A stretch of 64,000 nt of DNA from an uncultured Polaribacter sp. (GCA_943846595.1 OX044355.1:434001-498000), one strand, 5' to 3'. Shown: positions 1 to 11,915, counted from the stretch's first letter. Made by a program: numbers and translations. Notes: a model not told the origin generated them from the sequence alone.

Positions 1-1
1 T

Positions 2-739
2 AAAGAAAAATTCAGAGAAGACTTGTATTATCGATTGAGTACCATCGAAATTCCGTTGCCTCCACTTCGTGATCGAAACGAAGACATCCATCTATTGTTT
101 CGAAAATTTGCTTCAGATTTTGCGCAGAAATACAGAATGCCAACAGTGCGCTTAGATGAAAATGCCATTAAATTATTAATGAATTACCGTTTCCCTGGAA
201 ACATCCGTCAGTTAAGAAACATTGCAGAACAAATTTCTGTCGTGGAAGAAGACCGATTGATTACAGCACAAAATATTGTACAATATCTTCCAAACTACAA
301 CAATAATTTACCCGCCGTAATTGGTGGAAGCTCTAAAAACGATTTTTCTACAGAAAGAGACATTATGTATAAGATTTTGTTTGATATGCGAAGTGATATC
401 AACGATTTAAAAAAGTTGACCTTAGACTTAATGAAAACCGGCGATATTGAAAAAGTAGAAGAAAAAAATCATCAACTAATTGAAAAAATATACGCAGATC
501 AAGAGGAAAAAAATCATGCCATTGAAGTTTTAAAGATTCCACAAAATGCGTCTCCAGATAAAAATTATGACTTTATTGAGACCATTGAAGAAGACGAATC
601 TTTATCTTTACAAGACAAAGAAGTAGAAATGATTAAAAAGTCATTAGAAAAAAACAACAATAAACGTAAATTAGCCGCCAAAGAACTCGGTATTTCTGAA
701 CGTACTTTGTATCGAAAAATTAAACAATACGACTTGTAA
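2..739 (+). CDS. Sigma-54-dependent transcriptional activator, C-terminal part
   Basis: This is the 3' part of a gene that begins before the window; the frame is open from base 2. It starts inside the AAA+ ATPase core (FREDLYYRL, then PLPPLRDR), continues through the sensor II region (PGNIRQLRN), a linker of about 80 residues, and ends in a Fis-type helix-turn-helix (KLAAKELGISERTLYRKI). Family knowledge: such proteins hydrolyse ATP to open promoters held by sigma-54 RNA polymerase. The Walker A and GAFTGA motifs and any receiver domain would lie upstream and cannot be seen. Only 3 bases separate it from lptE, so it probably leads an operon with lptE, the TPR gene and secG. Its target genes cannot be told from this sequence. 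Confidence 0.93.
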   Translation, partial: KEKFREDLYYRLSTIEIPLPPLRDRNEDIHLLFRKFASDFAQKYRMPTVRLDENAIKLLMNYRFPGNIRQLRNIAEQISVVEEDRLITAQNIVQYLPNYNNNLPAVIGGSSKNDFSTERDIMYKILFDMRSDINDLKKLTLDLMKTGDIEKVEEKNHQLIEKIYADQEEKNHAIEVLKIPQNASPDKNYDFIETIEEDESLSLQDKEVEMIKKSLEKNNNKRKLAAKELGISERTLYRKIKQYDL

Positions 740-742
740 GTA

Positions 743-1249
743 ATGAAAAAACTCCTCTACATCTCTTTTTATGCAATCAGTACCTTATTGATAACTGCCT
801 GCGGTGCCTATTCTTTTACCGGAGCAACCACCAATGCAGATACCATTCAGGTTGCATTTTTTAGAAATGAAGCAACCTTAGTTGAGCCAACATTAAGTCA
901 GCGATTTACACCCGAATTACAAGAGCTTTTTTTACGACAAACCAATTTAACATTGGTAAACAACCCCAATGCAGATTTGCGTTTGGAAGGAGAAATTATT
1001 GGCTACAGAGTAAATCCGATGAGTGCTACAGCGCAACAAACGGCAGCCCAAAATAGACTGACAGTAACCATAAATGTTCGTTTCTACAATGCATTGGATG
1101 AAGAAAAAGACTTTGAAAAAAGTTTTTCATTTTATTCAGATTTCAATTCCAGTCAGCAACTAGTTGGTGGAGTATTAGAAGGCGCATTGGACGAAATTTT
1201 AGAGCGCATTCATCAAGATATTTTTAACGCAGCACTAGGAGATTGGTAA
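743..1249 (+). CDS. lptE: LPS assembly lipoprotein LptE
   Basis: A 168-residue lipoprotein. The N-terminus is a lipoprotein signal with lipobox ITAC and the acylated Cys at residue 20. The body has the LptE features GAYSFTGA, NPNADLRLEGEI and a mixed alpha/beta fold with no further membrane span. Known role: LptE plugs the LptD barrel in the outer membrane and helps insert lipopolysaccharide. The placement between a sigma-54 activator and secG is a gene order I recognise from Flavobacteriaceae and supports the call. It ends 7 bases inside the next gene. Confidence 0.9.
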   Translation: MKKLLYISFYAISTLLITACGAYSFTGATTNADTIQVAFFRNEATLVEPTLSQRFTPELQELFLRQTNLTLVNNPNADLRLEGEIIGYRVNPMSATAQQTAAQNRLTVTINVRFYNALDEEKDFEKSFSFYSDFNSSQQLVGGVLEGALDEILERIHQDIFNAALGDW

Positions 1250-1956
1250 CCGAAAAATTCATATCGATCTTAAAAAATCCTGCAATTTTACAGCAAGAAG
1301 AAACCCAAGCGTTGAAAAACCTCATTGAGGAATATCCGTATTTTCAACCTGCAAGGAGCCTGTATTTAAAAGGGCTAAAGATGCAAAACAGTTTTAAATA
1401 TAACAATGAGCTCAAAGTGACTGCTGCCTATACCACAGACAGAGCCATCTTATTCGATTTTATAACAGCACCTCGTTTTAATACACTTCCAAAAACCGTT
1501 AATCAAGATAAAACGAAAACCGTTGCACTGATTGAAAAACCAGTATCTGAAATTGCTCCAAGCAACTTCGAGATGCATGAGCCGCTTTCTTTTTCAGCAT
1601 CAGAAAAACACTCTTTTAGTGAGTGGTTGCAATTATCAAAGGCAACACCAATTGTCAGAGCATCTCTAAAAAAAGAAAACCCCATCACTAAAACTTCAAT
1701 TATTGATCGTTTTATTGAGAAAAACCCAAAAATAAAACCTGTTATCAGAGAGAAAAGCATCAATGTGTTGGTTTCCAAAAACGAAACCTCAAACGCTTTA
1801 ATGACAGAAACACTGGCCAAAGTGTATTTAGCACAAAAAAAGTATGAAAATGCAATTCAAGCTTATAGAATTTTAAGTTTGAAATATCCAGAAAAAAGTG
1901 GTTTCTTTGCAGACCAAATTAAAAGAATTCAAATTTTACAAAAAAATAAATCATGA
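1243..1956 (+). CDS. Tetratricopeptide-type protein of the lptE-secG operon
   Basis: A 237-residue protein starting at a TTG that overlaps the end of lptE by 7 bases. This start keeps the conserved opening (EKFISILKNPAIL) and no better ATG is near. The only recognisable domain is a C-terminal TPR-like pair of helices, about residues 185-235 (ETLAKVYLAQKKYENAIQAYRIL). The middle is charged and low in complexity. There is no signal peptide, so it is predicted cytoplasmic. Its biochemical role is unknown; the constant link to lptE and secG hints at an envelope-biogenesis function, which is inference only. Confidence 0.8.
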   Translation: MVTEKFISILKNPAILQQEETQALKNLIEEYPYFQPARSLYLKGLKMQNSFKYNNELKVTAAYTTDRAILFDFITAPRFNTLPKTVNQDKTKTVALIEKPVSEIAPSNFEMHEPLSFSASEKHSFSEWLQLSKATPIVRASLKKENPITKTSIIDRFIEKNPKIKPVIREKSINVLVSKNETSNALMTETLAKVYLAQKKYENAIQAYRILSLKYPEKSGFFADQIKRIQILQKNKS

Positions 1957-2282
1957 GTTATAACTTGTTTTTAGTGATCATATTATTGGTCGCTGTGATC
2001 TTAATCTTAATTATTATGGTACAAAACCCAAAAGGAGGAGGATTGTCTTCTTCATTTGGTGGTGGAGGTGCACAATCTTTAGGAGGTGTGCAAAACACGA
2101 ATAACTTTTTAGACAAAACAACTTGGACGTTGGCAATTTCATTGTTTGCATTGATTTTATTGTCAAACTTTTCTATAGACAGAGGTGGAAACAAAGGTCC
2201 GATCTTAAAAGAAACGTTAAACGGTATTGAAGCTACAACGCCAGCACCTGTTACTCCTGACACAACAAAAGAAAGCGAATAA
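1953..2282 (+). CDS. secG: Protein translocase subunit SecG
   Basis: A 109-residue inner-membrane protein with two hydrophobic spans (about residues 4-24 and 55-75) joined by the SecG loop QNPKGGGL and a Gly-rich stretch. SecG joins SecY and SecE in the translocon and aids SecA-driven export. The start overlaps the previous stop in an ATGA arrangement, implying translational coupling. The C-terminal tail is Thr/Pro-rich, as usual in this phylum. A strong terminator follows, so secG is the last gene of its operon. Confidence 0.93.
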   Translation: MSYNLFLVIILLVAVILILIIMVQNPKGGGLSSSFGGGGAQSLGGVQNTNNFLDKTTWTLAISLFALILLSNFSIDRGGNKGPILKETLNGIEATTPAPVTPDTTKESE

Positions 2283-2309
2283 TAATTTTACATTATTGAG
2301 AATCTATAG

Positions 2310-2345
2310 AAATGCCAACGTAAATGACACGTTGGCATTTTTTTT
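2310..2345 (+). terminator. Rho-independent terminator after secG
   Basis: A perfect 12-bp stem (AAATGCCAACGT at 2310-2321 with its complement at 2329-2340), a 7-base loop and a run of eight T. It ends the lptE-secG operon and separates it from groESL. Confidence 0.9.
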
Positions 2346-2464
2346 AGCGTATATTTAAAAACACCGAAAGCGAATTTAGTAATATTGTCAGTTTTTATAA
2401 AATGGCATTATTTCTGAACAATATTAGAATAATAAATAAAAAAAACCAATTTAAAAACATACAC

Positions 2465-2740
2465 ATGGGATTAAACATTAAACCTTTAGCAGACAGAGTT
2501 CTTGTAGAACCTGCACCTGCAGAAACAAAAACAGCTTCTGGATTAATCATTCCAGACAACGCAAAAGAAAAACCACAAAAGGGAACTGTAGTTGCCGTTG
2601 GTAATGGTAAAGTTGACGAGCCGTTGACTGTAAAAGTAGGAGATACAGTACTTTATGGTAAATATGGTGGAACAGATCTAAAATTAGAAGGCAAAGATTA
2701 CCTGATGATGCGTGAAGCAGATATTTTAGCAATCATTTAA
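2465..2740 (+). CDS. groES: Co-chaperonin GroES
   Basis: Ninety-one residues from the ATG at 2465; the frame is open further up (to 2402), but family alignment starts at [16 protein letters not shown]. Typical GroES features are the KPLADRV opening, the mobile loop region around residues 17-33 ([16 protein letters not shown]), and the [10 protein letters not shown] and [17 protein letters not shown] strands. It forms the heptameric lid of the GroEL cage in the cytoplasm. groEL follows after 158 bases, a longer gap than in many groESL operons. I found no perfect CIRCE element upstream. Confidence 0.95.
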   Translation: MGLNIKPLADRVLVEPAPAETKTASGLIIPDNAKEKPQKGTVVAVGNGKVDEPLTVKVGDTVLYGKYGGTDLKLEGKDYLMMREADILAII

Positions 2741-2757
2741 AGAGCTTTAGGCGCTGC

Positions 2758-2780
2758 TTCAGAATCTGAATACTTCTGAA
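2758..2780 (+). other. Hairpin in the groES-groEL spacer
   Basis: A 7-bp inverted repeat, TTCAGAA at 2758-2764 and TTCTGAA at 2774-2780, with a 9-base loop and no T-run. It could be an mRNA processing or stability structure between groES and groEL; it does not look like a terminator. The function is a guess. Confidence 0.35.
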
Positions 2781-2838
2781 TTCTTTCAAAAGATGTAAAT
2801 TATATTGATAAAAATTCATTCACTAAAACAAAAATTAA

Positions 2839-4536
<1,698 letters not shown>

Positions 4537-4589
4537 CCAGTAGCACTGGCAAGCAATTATTTTGCGCTTACTAGTGAGGTATCATTCAT

Positions 4590-4626
4590 AAAAAAATCCG
4601 TTGGGAATTCCCAACGGGTTTTTTTT
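4590..4626. terminator. Bidirectional terminator between groEL and the AhpD-like gene
   Basis: An 8-bp GC-rich stem, CCGTTGGG at 4598-4605 and CCCAACGG at 4610-4617, loop AATT, with an A-run before and a T-run after. It sits between convergent genes and can act on both strands. Confidence 0.9.
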
Positions 4627-4643
4627 GTGAAAATTCATTTCAT

Positions 4644-5234
4644 TCATACATGTTTTCCAACTTCAAAACCGTGTTTTCCTAAATATTGATTACCGCTTTC
4701 AATTGCATCCTCTTCTAGAATTGTTCCCATAGAGTCGTTCCAGCGATTTAAATATCCAAACAAAGAGATCACACCCAACATTTCTACAATTTCTCCCTCA
4801 TTCCAATGCGCATACAAAGCTGTTTTAATGTTAGCATCCACTGCATTCGGCACCATAGATGCCGCCAATGAAAAATCCAACGCGGCTCTCTCCGCAGCTG
4901 AAAATGCAGGATGCGTTTTATACTCCCAAACATTGTCTAACTGTGCTTGTTCGGCTCCGTAGCGCTCTGCTGCTCGAATTGCATGCGCTTGGCAATAGCG
5001 ACAACCAGTAGCGTTACTAGAAACCCAAGCAATAAGCCTTTTCAAAGCTGAGGTAACGCGACCTTCATTAGCCATTACGGCCTTATTTAAATTGATAAAA
5101 GCTTTGGAAATCGCCGGTCTACGTTGCATGGTTAACACAGAATTTGGACAAAACCCAAGCGTTTCATTAAAAAATTCGGCTAATTCTTTGGTTTCTAAAT
5201 CGTGTTCTGCAGATAAAGGAGTAACTAATGGCAT
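4644..5234 (-). CDS. Carboxymuconolactone decarboxylase/AhpD-family protein
   Basis: A 196-residue, largely helical protein. The core holds a redox motif, CRYCQAH (about residues 79-85), after ALKRLIAWVSS, as in AhpD-like alkylhydroperoxidase-related proteins. The C-terminal half (AHWNEGEIVEMLGVISLFGYLNRWND) matches the second helical segment of the peroxidase-related branch. Family members reduce peroxides by a Cys-Cys relay; the substrate here is unknown. It is a single gene, convergent with groEL and divergent from an OsmC protein. That two peroxide-stress families are neighbours suggests an oxidative-stress role, by inference. Confidence 0.88.
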   Translation of the reverse strand: MPLVTPLSAEHDLETKELAEFFNETLGFCPNSVLTMQRRPAISKAFINLNKAVMANEGRVTSALKRLIAWVSSNATGCRYCQAHAIRAAERYGAEQAQLDNVWEYKTHPAFSAAERAALDFSLAASMVPNAVDANIKTALYAHWNEGEIVEMLGVISLFGYLNRWNDSMGTILEEDAIESGNQYLGKHGFEVGKHV

Positions 5235-5378
5235 CGGTTTTATATGTTTATGTTTCAGTAGCTAAAGATAGCTTTTTATTCAGAAAACTAGTGCCACAAT
5301 TAAAGTAGGAGAAAAAAGGTTTTATTTTTTACCTTTAACAATTATTACGAATTAAAAATAATTTGCAAAAAAAACCGA

Positions 5379-5801
5379 ATGAATACAAACATCGTTACCA
5401 CTACCTGGAAAGAAAATAGGCTTTTTGAATCTGACAATCCCGGGGGACACACCCTTTTAATTGACACTTCAGAAGCACATGGCGGAAATGACGCTGGATA
5501 TAGACCAAAGGCGCTAATGCTTTCTTCTTTAGCAGGCTGCTCTGGACTGGACGTAGTATCTCTTTTAGAGAAAATGAGAGTCACACTTACTGATTTTAAA
5601 ATTGTGGTTACCGGAGAATTAACAGAGGAACATCCAAAGTTTTACAACAAAGTATTGGTAGATTATCACTTTTATGGAAGCGAATTGCCTGAAGATAAAA
5701 TAAACAAGGCCGTCGATTTATCGGTTGAAAAATATTGTGGCGTTATGGAAATGTTTCGACAATTTGCTACGATAACAATCGGAATTCACTTGCACCAATA
5801 A
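5379..5801 (+). CDS. OsmC/Ohr family protein
   Basis: A 140-residue protein of the OsmC fold. The two family cysteines are present: one in SLAGCSGLDVVSLLEK near residue 54 and one in VEKYCGVMEMF near residue 120. Family members reduce organic hydroperoxides with these cysteines. The sequence is nearer the general OsmC/YhfA group than classic Ohr, so the substrate is uncertain. A near-consensus -7 box (TACCTTTA, 5330-5337) precedes it. recJ follows on the same strand after 29 bases. Confidence 0.9.
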   Translation: MNTNIVTTTWKENRLFESDNPGGHTLLIDTSEAHGGNDAGYRPKALMLSSLAGCSGLDVVSLLEKMRVTLTDFKIVVTGELTEEHPKFYNKVLVDYHFYGSELPEDKINKAVDLSVEKYCGVMEMFRQFATITIGIHLHQ

Positions 5802-5830
5802 AGTGCTCAAAAGATGTAAAAAAAATTGCA

Positions 5831-7516
5831 ATGCGCTGGAGTTCAAAACCAAAAATTGAAAAAGATAAAATAGCAAAACTTGCAAAAGATTTGTCTGTGG
5901 ATACAACCATTGCTGAAATTTTGTTGCAGCGAAACATCGCCACTTTTGAAGCGGCTAAGAAATTCTTTAGGCCCAGCTTAGATGATCTCCATGATCCTTT
6001 TTTAATGAAAGACATGGACAAAGCGGTAGAGCGTATTGAAACTGCAATTTCCAATCATGAAAACATCTTAGTCTTTGGCGATTATGATGTGGATGGAACC
6101 TCAGCAGTTTCGTTGGTTGCCTCCTATTTAAAAACAATTTATCCCAATATTTCTACTTATATCCCAGACCGATATGAAGAAGGTTATGGAGTTTCTTTTA
6201 AAGGAATTGACTTTGCAGAAGACAATAACTTCTCGCTAATTATTGCTTTAGACTGTGGTACAAAAGCCCTTGAAAAAGTGACTTATGCTTCTGAAAAAAA
6301 GATTGACTTTATTATTTGTGATCATCACAAACCAGGTCCGGAATTGCCAAAAGCAGTGGCCATTTTAAACCCAAAAAGAGCCGATTGTCATTATCCGTTT
6401 GATGAATTATGCGGTTGCGGAGTGGGTTTTAAATTGATTCAAGCACTTGGAAAGAACAGACAACAAAGCATTGAAGATTTAGTGCCTTATTTGGATTTGG
6501 TGGCAACGGCAATTGCAGCAGACATTGTCCCAATGAATGGAGAAAACAGAACCCTTGCTTATTTTGGACTTCAAGTAATTAATACCAATCCAAGAAACGG
6601 TATCAAAGCCATCATTCATCAAACCAAAAAAGAGGTACTGACCATTACCGATGTGGTGTTTATTGTAGCGCCCAGAATTAATGCTGCAGGAAGAATGAAA
6701 CACGGAAATTATGCGGTGGAATTACTAACCGAGATGGATTTTGATTCGGCGGTGGAATTTGCAGCTGCTATTGAAATTTTTAATGCGGATCGGAAAAACT
6801 TGGACAAAAAAATAACCAACGAAGCCCTGATGCAAATTACCGATAATGCCGAAGAAAATCGCTTTACCTCGGTAGTTTTCAAAGAAGATTGGCACAAAGG
6901 CGTCATTGGAATTGTTGCTTCTCGATTGATTGAAAAGTACTACCGCCCTACGCTTGTATTTACTAAAAGTGGCGACAAACTTGCCGCTTCTGCTCGCTCT
7001 GTCAAAGGTTTTGACGTATACAATGCTTTGGAGGCCTGTAAAGAATTCATTGAACAATTTGGGGGCCATAAGTATGCGGCGGGCTTAACATTGTTACCAG
7101 AAAACTACGAGAAATTTAAAGCCAAATTTGAAGAGGTGGTCCGCTCAACCATTCCAAAAGAATTGTTAACGCCTGAAATTGTCTTTGATGCGGAAATTGA
7201 ACTGTCTGAAATTACACCCAAGTTTTTTCGAATTATCCAACAAATGGCCCCTTTTGGACCGCAAAACATGAAGCCTACGTTTAAAACTTCTGCAGTAAGA
7301 GACAATGGCTATGGCAAGCAAGTAGGTGCAGAAAAAACCCATTTAAAATTGAACATTATTGCTGGGGCTGACTCTAAAACCTACAATGCCATTGGCTTTA
7401 ATTTGGGCCCTAAAATAACAGAAATTCAAAATGCATTTGATATTGTCTATGCCTTGGATGAAAATGAATGGAATGGGGTTAAATCCATTCAACTACTGCT
7501 GAAAGACTTGCAGTAA
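5831..7516 (+). CDS. recJ: Single-stranded-DNA-specific exonuclease RecJ
   Basis: 561 residues from the ATG at 5831. The frame extends upstream to 5735, but that would overlap the OsmC gene, and family similarity begins at MRWSSKPKIEK. DHH-family motifs are clear: VFGDYDVDGTSA (motif I), ALDCGTKA, and the DHH motif itself in IICDHHKPGPELP. The DHHA1 part has the glycine-rich GGHKYAAGLTL, and a C-terminal OB-like domain follows. RecJ degrades single strands 5' to 3' in recombination and mismatch or base-excision repair. The length is normal. No terminator is evident; the next 400 bases are degraded sequence. Confidence 0.96.
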   Translation: MRWSSKPKIEKDKIAKLAKDLSVDTTIAEILLQRNIATFEAAKKFFRPSLDDLHDPFLMKDMDKAVERIETAISNHENILVFGDYDVDGTSAVSLVASYLKTIYPNISTYIPDRYEEGYGVSFKGIDFAEDNNFSLIIALDCGTKALEKVTYASEKKIDFIICDHHKPGPELPKAVAILNPKRADCHYPFDELCGCGVGFKLIQALGKNRQQSIEDLVPYLDLVATAIAADIVPMNGENRTLAYFGLQVINTNPRNGIKAIIHQTKKEVLTITDVVFIVAPRINAAGRMKHGNYAVELLTEMDFDSAVEFAAAIEIFNADRKNLDKKITNEALMQITDNAEENRFTSVVFKEDWHKGVIGIVASRLIEKYYRPTLVFTKSGDKLAASARSVKGFDVYNALEACKEFIEQFGGHKYAAGLTLLPENYEKFKAKFEEVVRSTIPKELLTPEIVFDAEIELSEITPKFFRIIQQMAPFGPQNMKPTFKTSAVRDNGYGKQVGAEKTHLKLNIIAGADSKTYNAIGFNLGPKITEIQNAFDIVYALDENEWNGVKSIQLLLKDLQ

Positions 7517-7690
7517 AAGAGCTTCTGTTGCAGCATAAAACTAGGGGCTTCTATACTTTGTTACAATTAAAAGTGAGACAATTTTGCTATACTCAATGGA
7601 ATCTTCTTTCGTTTTTGTAGCAGGATGTTTATTTTTCTCAAAGTCAGGAGATTTTACGGAGCGGGAGTTTTGAAAAAGAGAAAATAGCAA

Positions 7691-7900
7691 TTAATCGGGT
7701 TGTTCTTTAATCAGGTACAGGTATACTGGGTAATGATCGCTGTAGCCACCACGATAATTTCCAAAGGAGAAACTCCGAAAAGGATAGCCTTTGTATTTTC
7801 CTTTTCGGGTGGTTAAAAAACGTTTGTTAAACACTTTTGCTTTGAACATTTTATAGGTTGAAAACTCTTTTTCGCCGGTATCTAACAGGGATTTTGAAAA
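7691..7900 (-). pseudogene. C-terminal remnant of an endonuclease/exonuclease/phosphatase-family gene
   Basis: Translating the minus strand here gives about 66 residues that match the extreme C-terminus of flavobacterial endonuclease/exonuclease/phosphatase proteins: TRKGKYKGYPFRSFSFG, then the catalytic-end motif GGYSDHYPVYLYL, then a stop at 7691-7693. The segment is closed upstream by an in-frame TGA at 7901-7903 and has no start codon or N-terminal domain. It is therefore a decayed fragment of a gene of roughly 300 codons or more. The bases between recJ and this fragment (7517-7690) show nothing I recognise. Confidence 0.75.
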
Positions 7901-8399
7901 TCAATTGAGTTCCTCTTTTATTAGCGGAAATGGATGGACGCACTTTATAGCAGCAGGATCGGAAGGTTGGGAGGCCTACACAGCAACAGGAAGCAATACA
8001 TCCCAAGGAGTTTCTGCGCGTATTGGTGCTTATAACTCCAACGATAATAGTAGTGTTTCGTGGTTAATTACACCGGAGATCGATTTAAACAACAATACAG
8101 GAGTAACACTTCAGTTTCAAACTTCGAACAGTTATGCAGATGATAGTAGCCTTGCGCTTCTTTTTTCTAATGATTGGGATGGAACTACATCTGGAATCGA
8201 TGCCGCTACTTGGGGAATTGTTTCTAGGGCCTATATCACTCAAAATACAGACGCATTCTCGAATTGGTATGATTCGGGTCTTGTGGATCTCTCTTGTGGA
8301 GAAGGAAGCACCTATTTTGCCTTTCGATATACAGGGAGTGGGAATGCAAATGAAGATGGTACTTATGAGTTAGATAACATCATCATTTCGGCAAATTAG
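7890..8399 (+). pseudogene. C-terminal remnant of a secreted protein with choice-of-anchor-J-like domain
   Basis: The plus-strand frame runs from the codons for DFENQ at 7890 to a stop at 8397-8399. It encodes one beta-rich module of the choice-of-anchor J type: DFENQ, SGNGWTHF, SWLITPEIDLNNNTGVTLQF, FAFRYTGSG and a closing YELDNIIIS. Intact family members carry a signal peptide and further domains before this module; here they are missing and only a TTG at 7905 could act as a start. The fragment begins exactly where the opposite-strand endonuclease remnant ends. I consider it a truncated remnant, not a working gene, although the frame itself is undamaged. Confidence 0.65.
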
Positions 8400-8425
8400 A
8401 AGGATGGACTAGTTGTTGTTGGAAC

Positions 8426-8460
8426 AAAAAAAGCCTCAAAACAACTATGCTTTGAGGCTT
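8426..8460 (-). terminator. Terminator of the atpDC operon
   Basis: A 10-bp perfect stem (AAGCCTCAAA at 8431-8440, complement at 8451-8460). On the minus strand it is followed by a run of seven T. It lies 22 bases past the atpC stop. Confidence 0.9.
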
Positions 8461-8482
8461 GTATTAAAATATAATAGCGAAC

Positions 8483-8776
8483 TTAATCGGCTAATATAAT
8501 TGCTTTATTGTCATTAAATTCAAGGGTTCCTGAACTGATTGATAAGGTAAGTACTTTTTCATCATCTTGATGTACTTGCATTTTTCCTTTTAATTCAGTG
8601 GATACTATTTGCTCTTGCGAATGCACATGAACCTTAATTGTCCCTTCTTTAAGAATAGAAACAACAGGGGCATGATTGTTCAGCATTTGAAATTCTCCAT
8701 GAATCCCAGGAACAAATATCGAATCTACTTCGGATGAAAATAAGATTGCTTCTGGTGTTACAATTTCTAAAAACAT
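8483..8776 (-). CDS. atpC: ATP synthase F1 epsilon subunit
   Basis: A 97-residue epsilon subunit limited to the N-terminal beta-sandwich (MFLEIVTPEAILFSSEVDSI, GEFQMLNNHAPVVSIL, LTLSISSGTLEF). The C-terminal two-helix regulatory domain seen in longer epsilon subunits is absent, which is common in Bacteroidota, so this is not a truncation. Epsilon couples the F1 rotor to the c-ring. The gene follows atpD after 39 bases and is followed by a strong terminator, so the two form a small operon separate from the remaining ATP synthase genes, which are not in this window. Confidence 0.95.
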   Translation of the reverse strand: MFLEIVTPEAILFSSEVDSIFVPGIHGEFQMLNNHAPVVSILKEGTIKVHVHSQEQIVSTELKGKMQVHQDDEKVLTLSISSGTLEFNDNKAIILAD

Positions 8777-8815
8777 ATTTTAGTCTTTGGGCTTTAAGCT
8801 TTGGGCTTTTAGCAA

Positions 8816-10342
<1,527 letters not shown>

Positions 10343-10389
10343 TTAAATGAATTAAATCTGTAAAGTTAAATAACTTCACTTTCAGGGTG

Positions 10390-10397
10390 CAAAGGTA
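10390..10397 (-). promoter_or_regulatory. -7 promoter box of atpDC
   Basis: On the minus strand the bases read TACCTTTG followed by CA, a textbook match to the Bacteroidota -7 consensus TAnnTTTG. No clear TTTG is found at the -33 position. It sits about 60 bases before atpD. Confidence 0.65.
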
Positions 10398-10453
10398 ATT
10401 TATTTCCATGAAATTTAAAAGAATTTTACGCTAATAAATTTAACTTTAGTGCG

Positions 10454-10485
10454 TAAAAAAACCTCATCAAAAAATTGATGAGGTT
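10454..10485 (-). terminator. Terminator of the OmpA-family gene
   Basis: An 11-bp perfect stem (AACCTCATCAA at 10460-10470, complement at 10475-10485) with an AAAA loop. On the minus strand it is followed by a T-run. It lies just past the stop at 10510. Confidence 0.9.
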
Positions 10486-10509
10486 TTGAATTTTAAAGAA
10501 AAGGGACGT

Positions 10510-11847
10510 TTATTTGTTTGTAGTTTTGATCTCTACTCTTCTGTTTAAACTTCTTCCATCTTTATACATATTGTCTGCGATTGGGCTTGACTCACCAAAT
10601 CCTTTAGCTTCTAAACGCGCTGCATCAATTCCTTTTTCAACAAAATAAGCTTTTACAGCTGCTGCTCTCTTATCAGATATTTTTTGGTTTACTTTTTCAG
10701 TACCAATGCTATCTGTATGTCCAGCAATTAAAAAAGTTGCTTTAGGATATTTATTCATGATGGCAACAATGGCATCTAATTGATCTGCAACTCCTGATTG
10801 AAAAGAAGCATTGTCAAATTCAAATAAGATTGTTTTAGCACTCATGTTAATTGCAGCTTCTGCCTCTTCAGTAATAATTGGCAATGGACATCCATTGTTA
10901 GATGCAGGTCCTACTTCGTTATCACAGTTATCATCTTTGTCCAATACTCCGTCTCCGTCTGTATCTGGCCAAGGACATCCACCGTTTGCAGCAGGTCCAG
11001 CTGTAGTAGCACATTTGTCATCTTTATCTAAAACAGTATCTCCATCAGTATCAGGACATCCGTTGTTTGCTTTAGTTCCTTTAGCATCTACACACATGTC
11101 ATCTTTATCAGCAATACCATCTCCGTCTGAATCTGGACATCCATTCATGGCTGCAGAACCTGCAACATTTGGACATGCATCATCAGAATCTTTGATTCCA
11201 TCGTTATCTGCATCTGGACAACCGTTAAATGCAACTAATCCAGCTTCTTCTGGACATGCATCTTTTTTGTCGTAAACACCGTCTCCGTCAGTATCTTTTC
11301 CTCCAAATCTAAAAACTAGACCAACTGAAGATTGCCAGTGCTCTGCTATTTCATCAGAAAAACCTTTTCTGTAACCTGTTTGGAAATTAACCCCCAAGTT
11401 TTCAGTAATCCAAGAATTGAAACCAGCACCCGTATTTAACATTCCTTCAGAAAAGTCTCCAACATTTACATAACCTCCTCCTAAATATACATAAGGATCA
11501 AACCATTGAGATGTTTCTCCAACTAAGTTATTAAGATCATATTTTACATTCAAGTCTGCAGACCAATATAAATCACTATCAACTGGGGCATTGTTCACAC
11601 CCACATCTATACTATTAATCGTTCCAGAAAACTGTAAAGAAAACCCTTTCTCTAAATAAGATTCTCCAGAAACTCTAGATATAGAGGGTAAAAAATTCCA
11701 ACTAGAGTTGTTTACTGGATATTCGCTAAAGTCTACAACGTTTACTCCAAATCCTAAAACGTATGGATTGTTTTCATCTTGTGCGCTTACGTTGCTAACA
11801 GTTGCTAACGTAAACAAAGCTATCACAGCTAATTTTAATAATTTCAT
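10510..11847 (-). CDS. Outer-membrane barrel protein with TSP3 repeats and OmpA C-terminal domain
   Basis: 445 residues from ATG 11847 (an ATG two codons upstream is also possible; this one matches its paralogue). Order: signal peptide ending SAQ (1-23), an eight-stranded type outer-membrane barrel to about 187, five thrombospondin type 3 calcium-binding repeats (DTDGDGVYDKKDACP and variants, about 187-315), then an OmpA peptidoglycan-binding domain (TILFEFDNASF, AGHTDSIGTEKVNQKISDKRA, GFGESSPIA, NRRVEI). It should anchor the outer membrane to the cell wall. The next upstream gene is a shorter paralogue. It has its own promoter and terminator. Confidence 0.95.
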   Translation of the reverse strand: MKLLKLAVIALFTLATVSNVSAQDENNPYVLGFGVNVVDFSEYPVNNSSWNFLPSISRVSGESYLEKGFSLQFSGTINSIDVGVNNAPVDSDLYWSADLNVKYDLNNLVGETSQWFDPYVYLGGGYVNVGDFSEGMLNTGAGFNSWITENLGVNFQTGYRKGFSDEIAEHWQSSVGLVFRFGGKDTDGDGVYDKKDACPEEAGLVAFNGCPDADNDGIKDSDDACPNVAGSAAMNGCPDSDGDGIADKDDMCVDAKGTKANNGCPDTDGDTVLDKDDKCATTAGPAANGGCPWPDTDGDGVLDKDDNCDNEVGPASNNGCPLPIITEEAEAAINMSAKTILFEFDNASFQSGVADQLDAIVAIMNKYPKATFLIAGHTDSIGTEKVNQKISDKRAAAVKAYFVEKGIDAARLEAKGFGESSPIADNMYKDGRSLNRRVEIKTTNK

Positions 11848-11884
11848 TATCAAGTTTTTAAATTAAATTTCATTTTATAATCCA

Positions 11885-11915
11885 CAAAAGTAAGTGGATA
11901 AATTTTATTTACAAA
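11885..11915 (-). promoter_or_regulatory. Promoter of the OmpA-family gene
   Basis: On the minus strand TTTG (-33, at 11915-11912) is followed after exactly 19 bases by TACTTTTG (-7, at 11892-11885). This is a full match to the Bacteroidota TTTG-N19-TAnnTTTG consensus, about 38 bases before the start codon. Confidence 0.75.

Noticed and set aside
2402..2464. Extended GroES start at 2402
   Set aside because: The added 21 residues do not match GroES proteins, which begin at the ATG at 2465.
10811..11275. A plus-strand frame and DNA periodicity across the TSP3 region, at first like a repeat array or CRISPR
   Set aside because: The periodicity comes from the five calcium-binding protein repeats; unit length and sequence vary as in coding repeats and no spacers exist.
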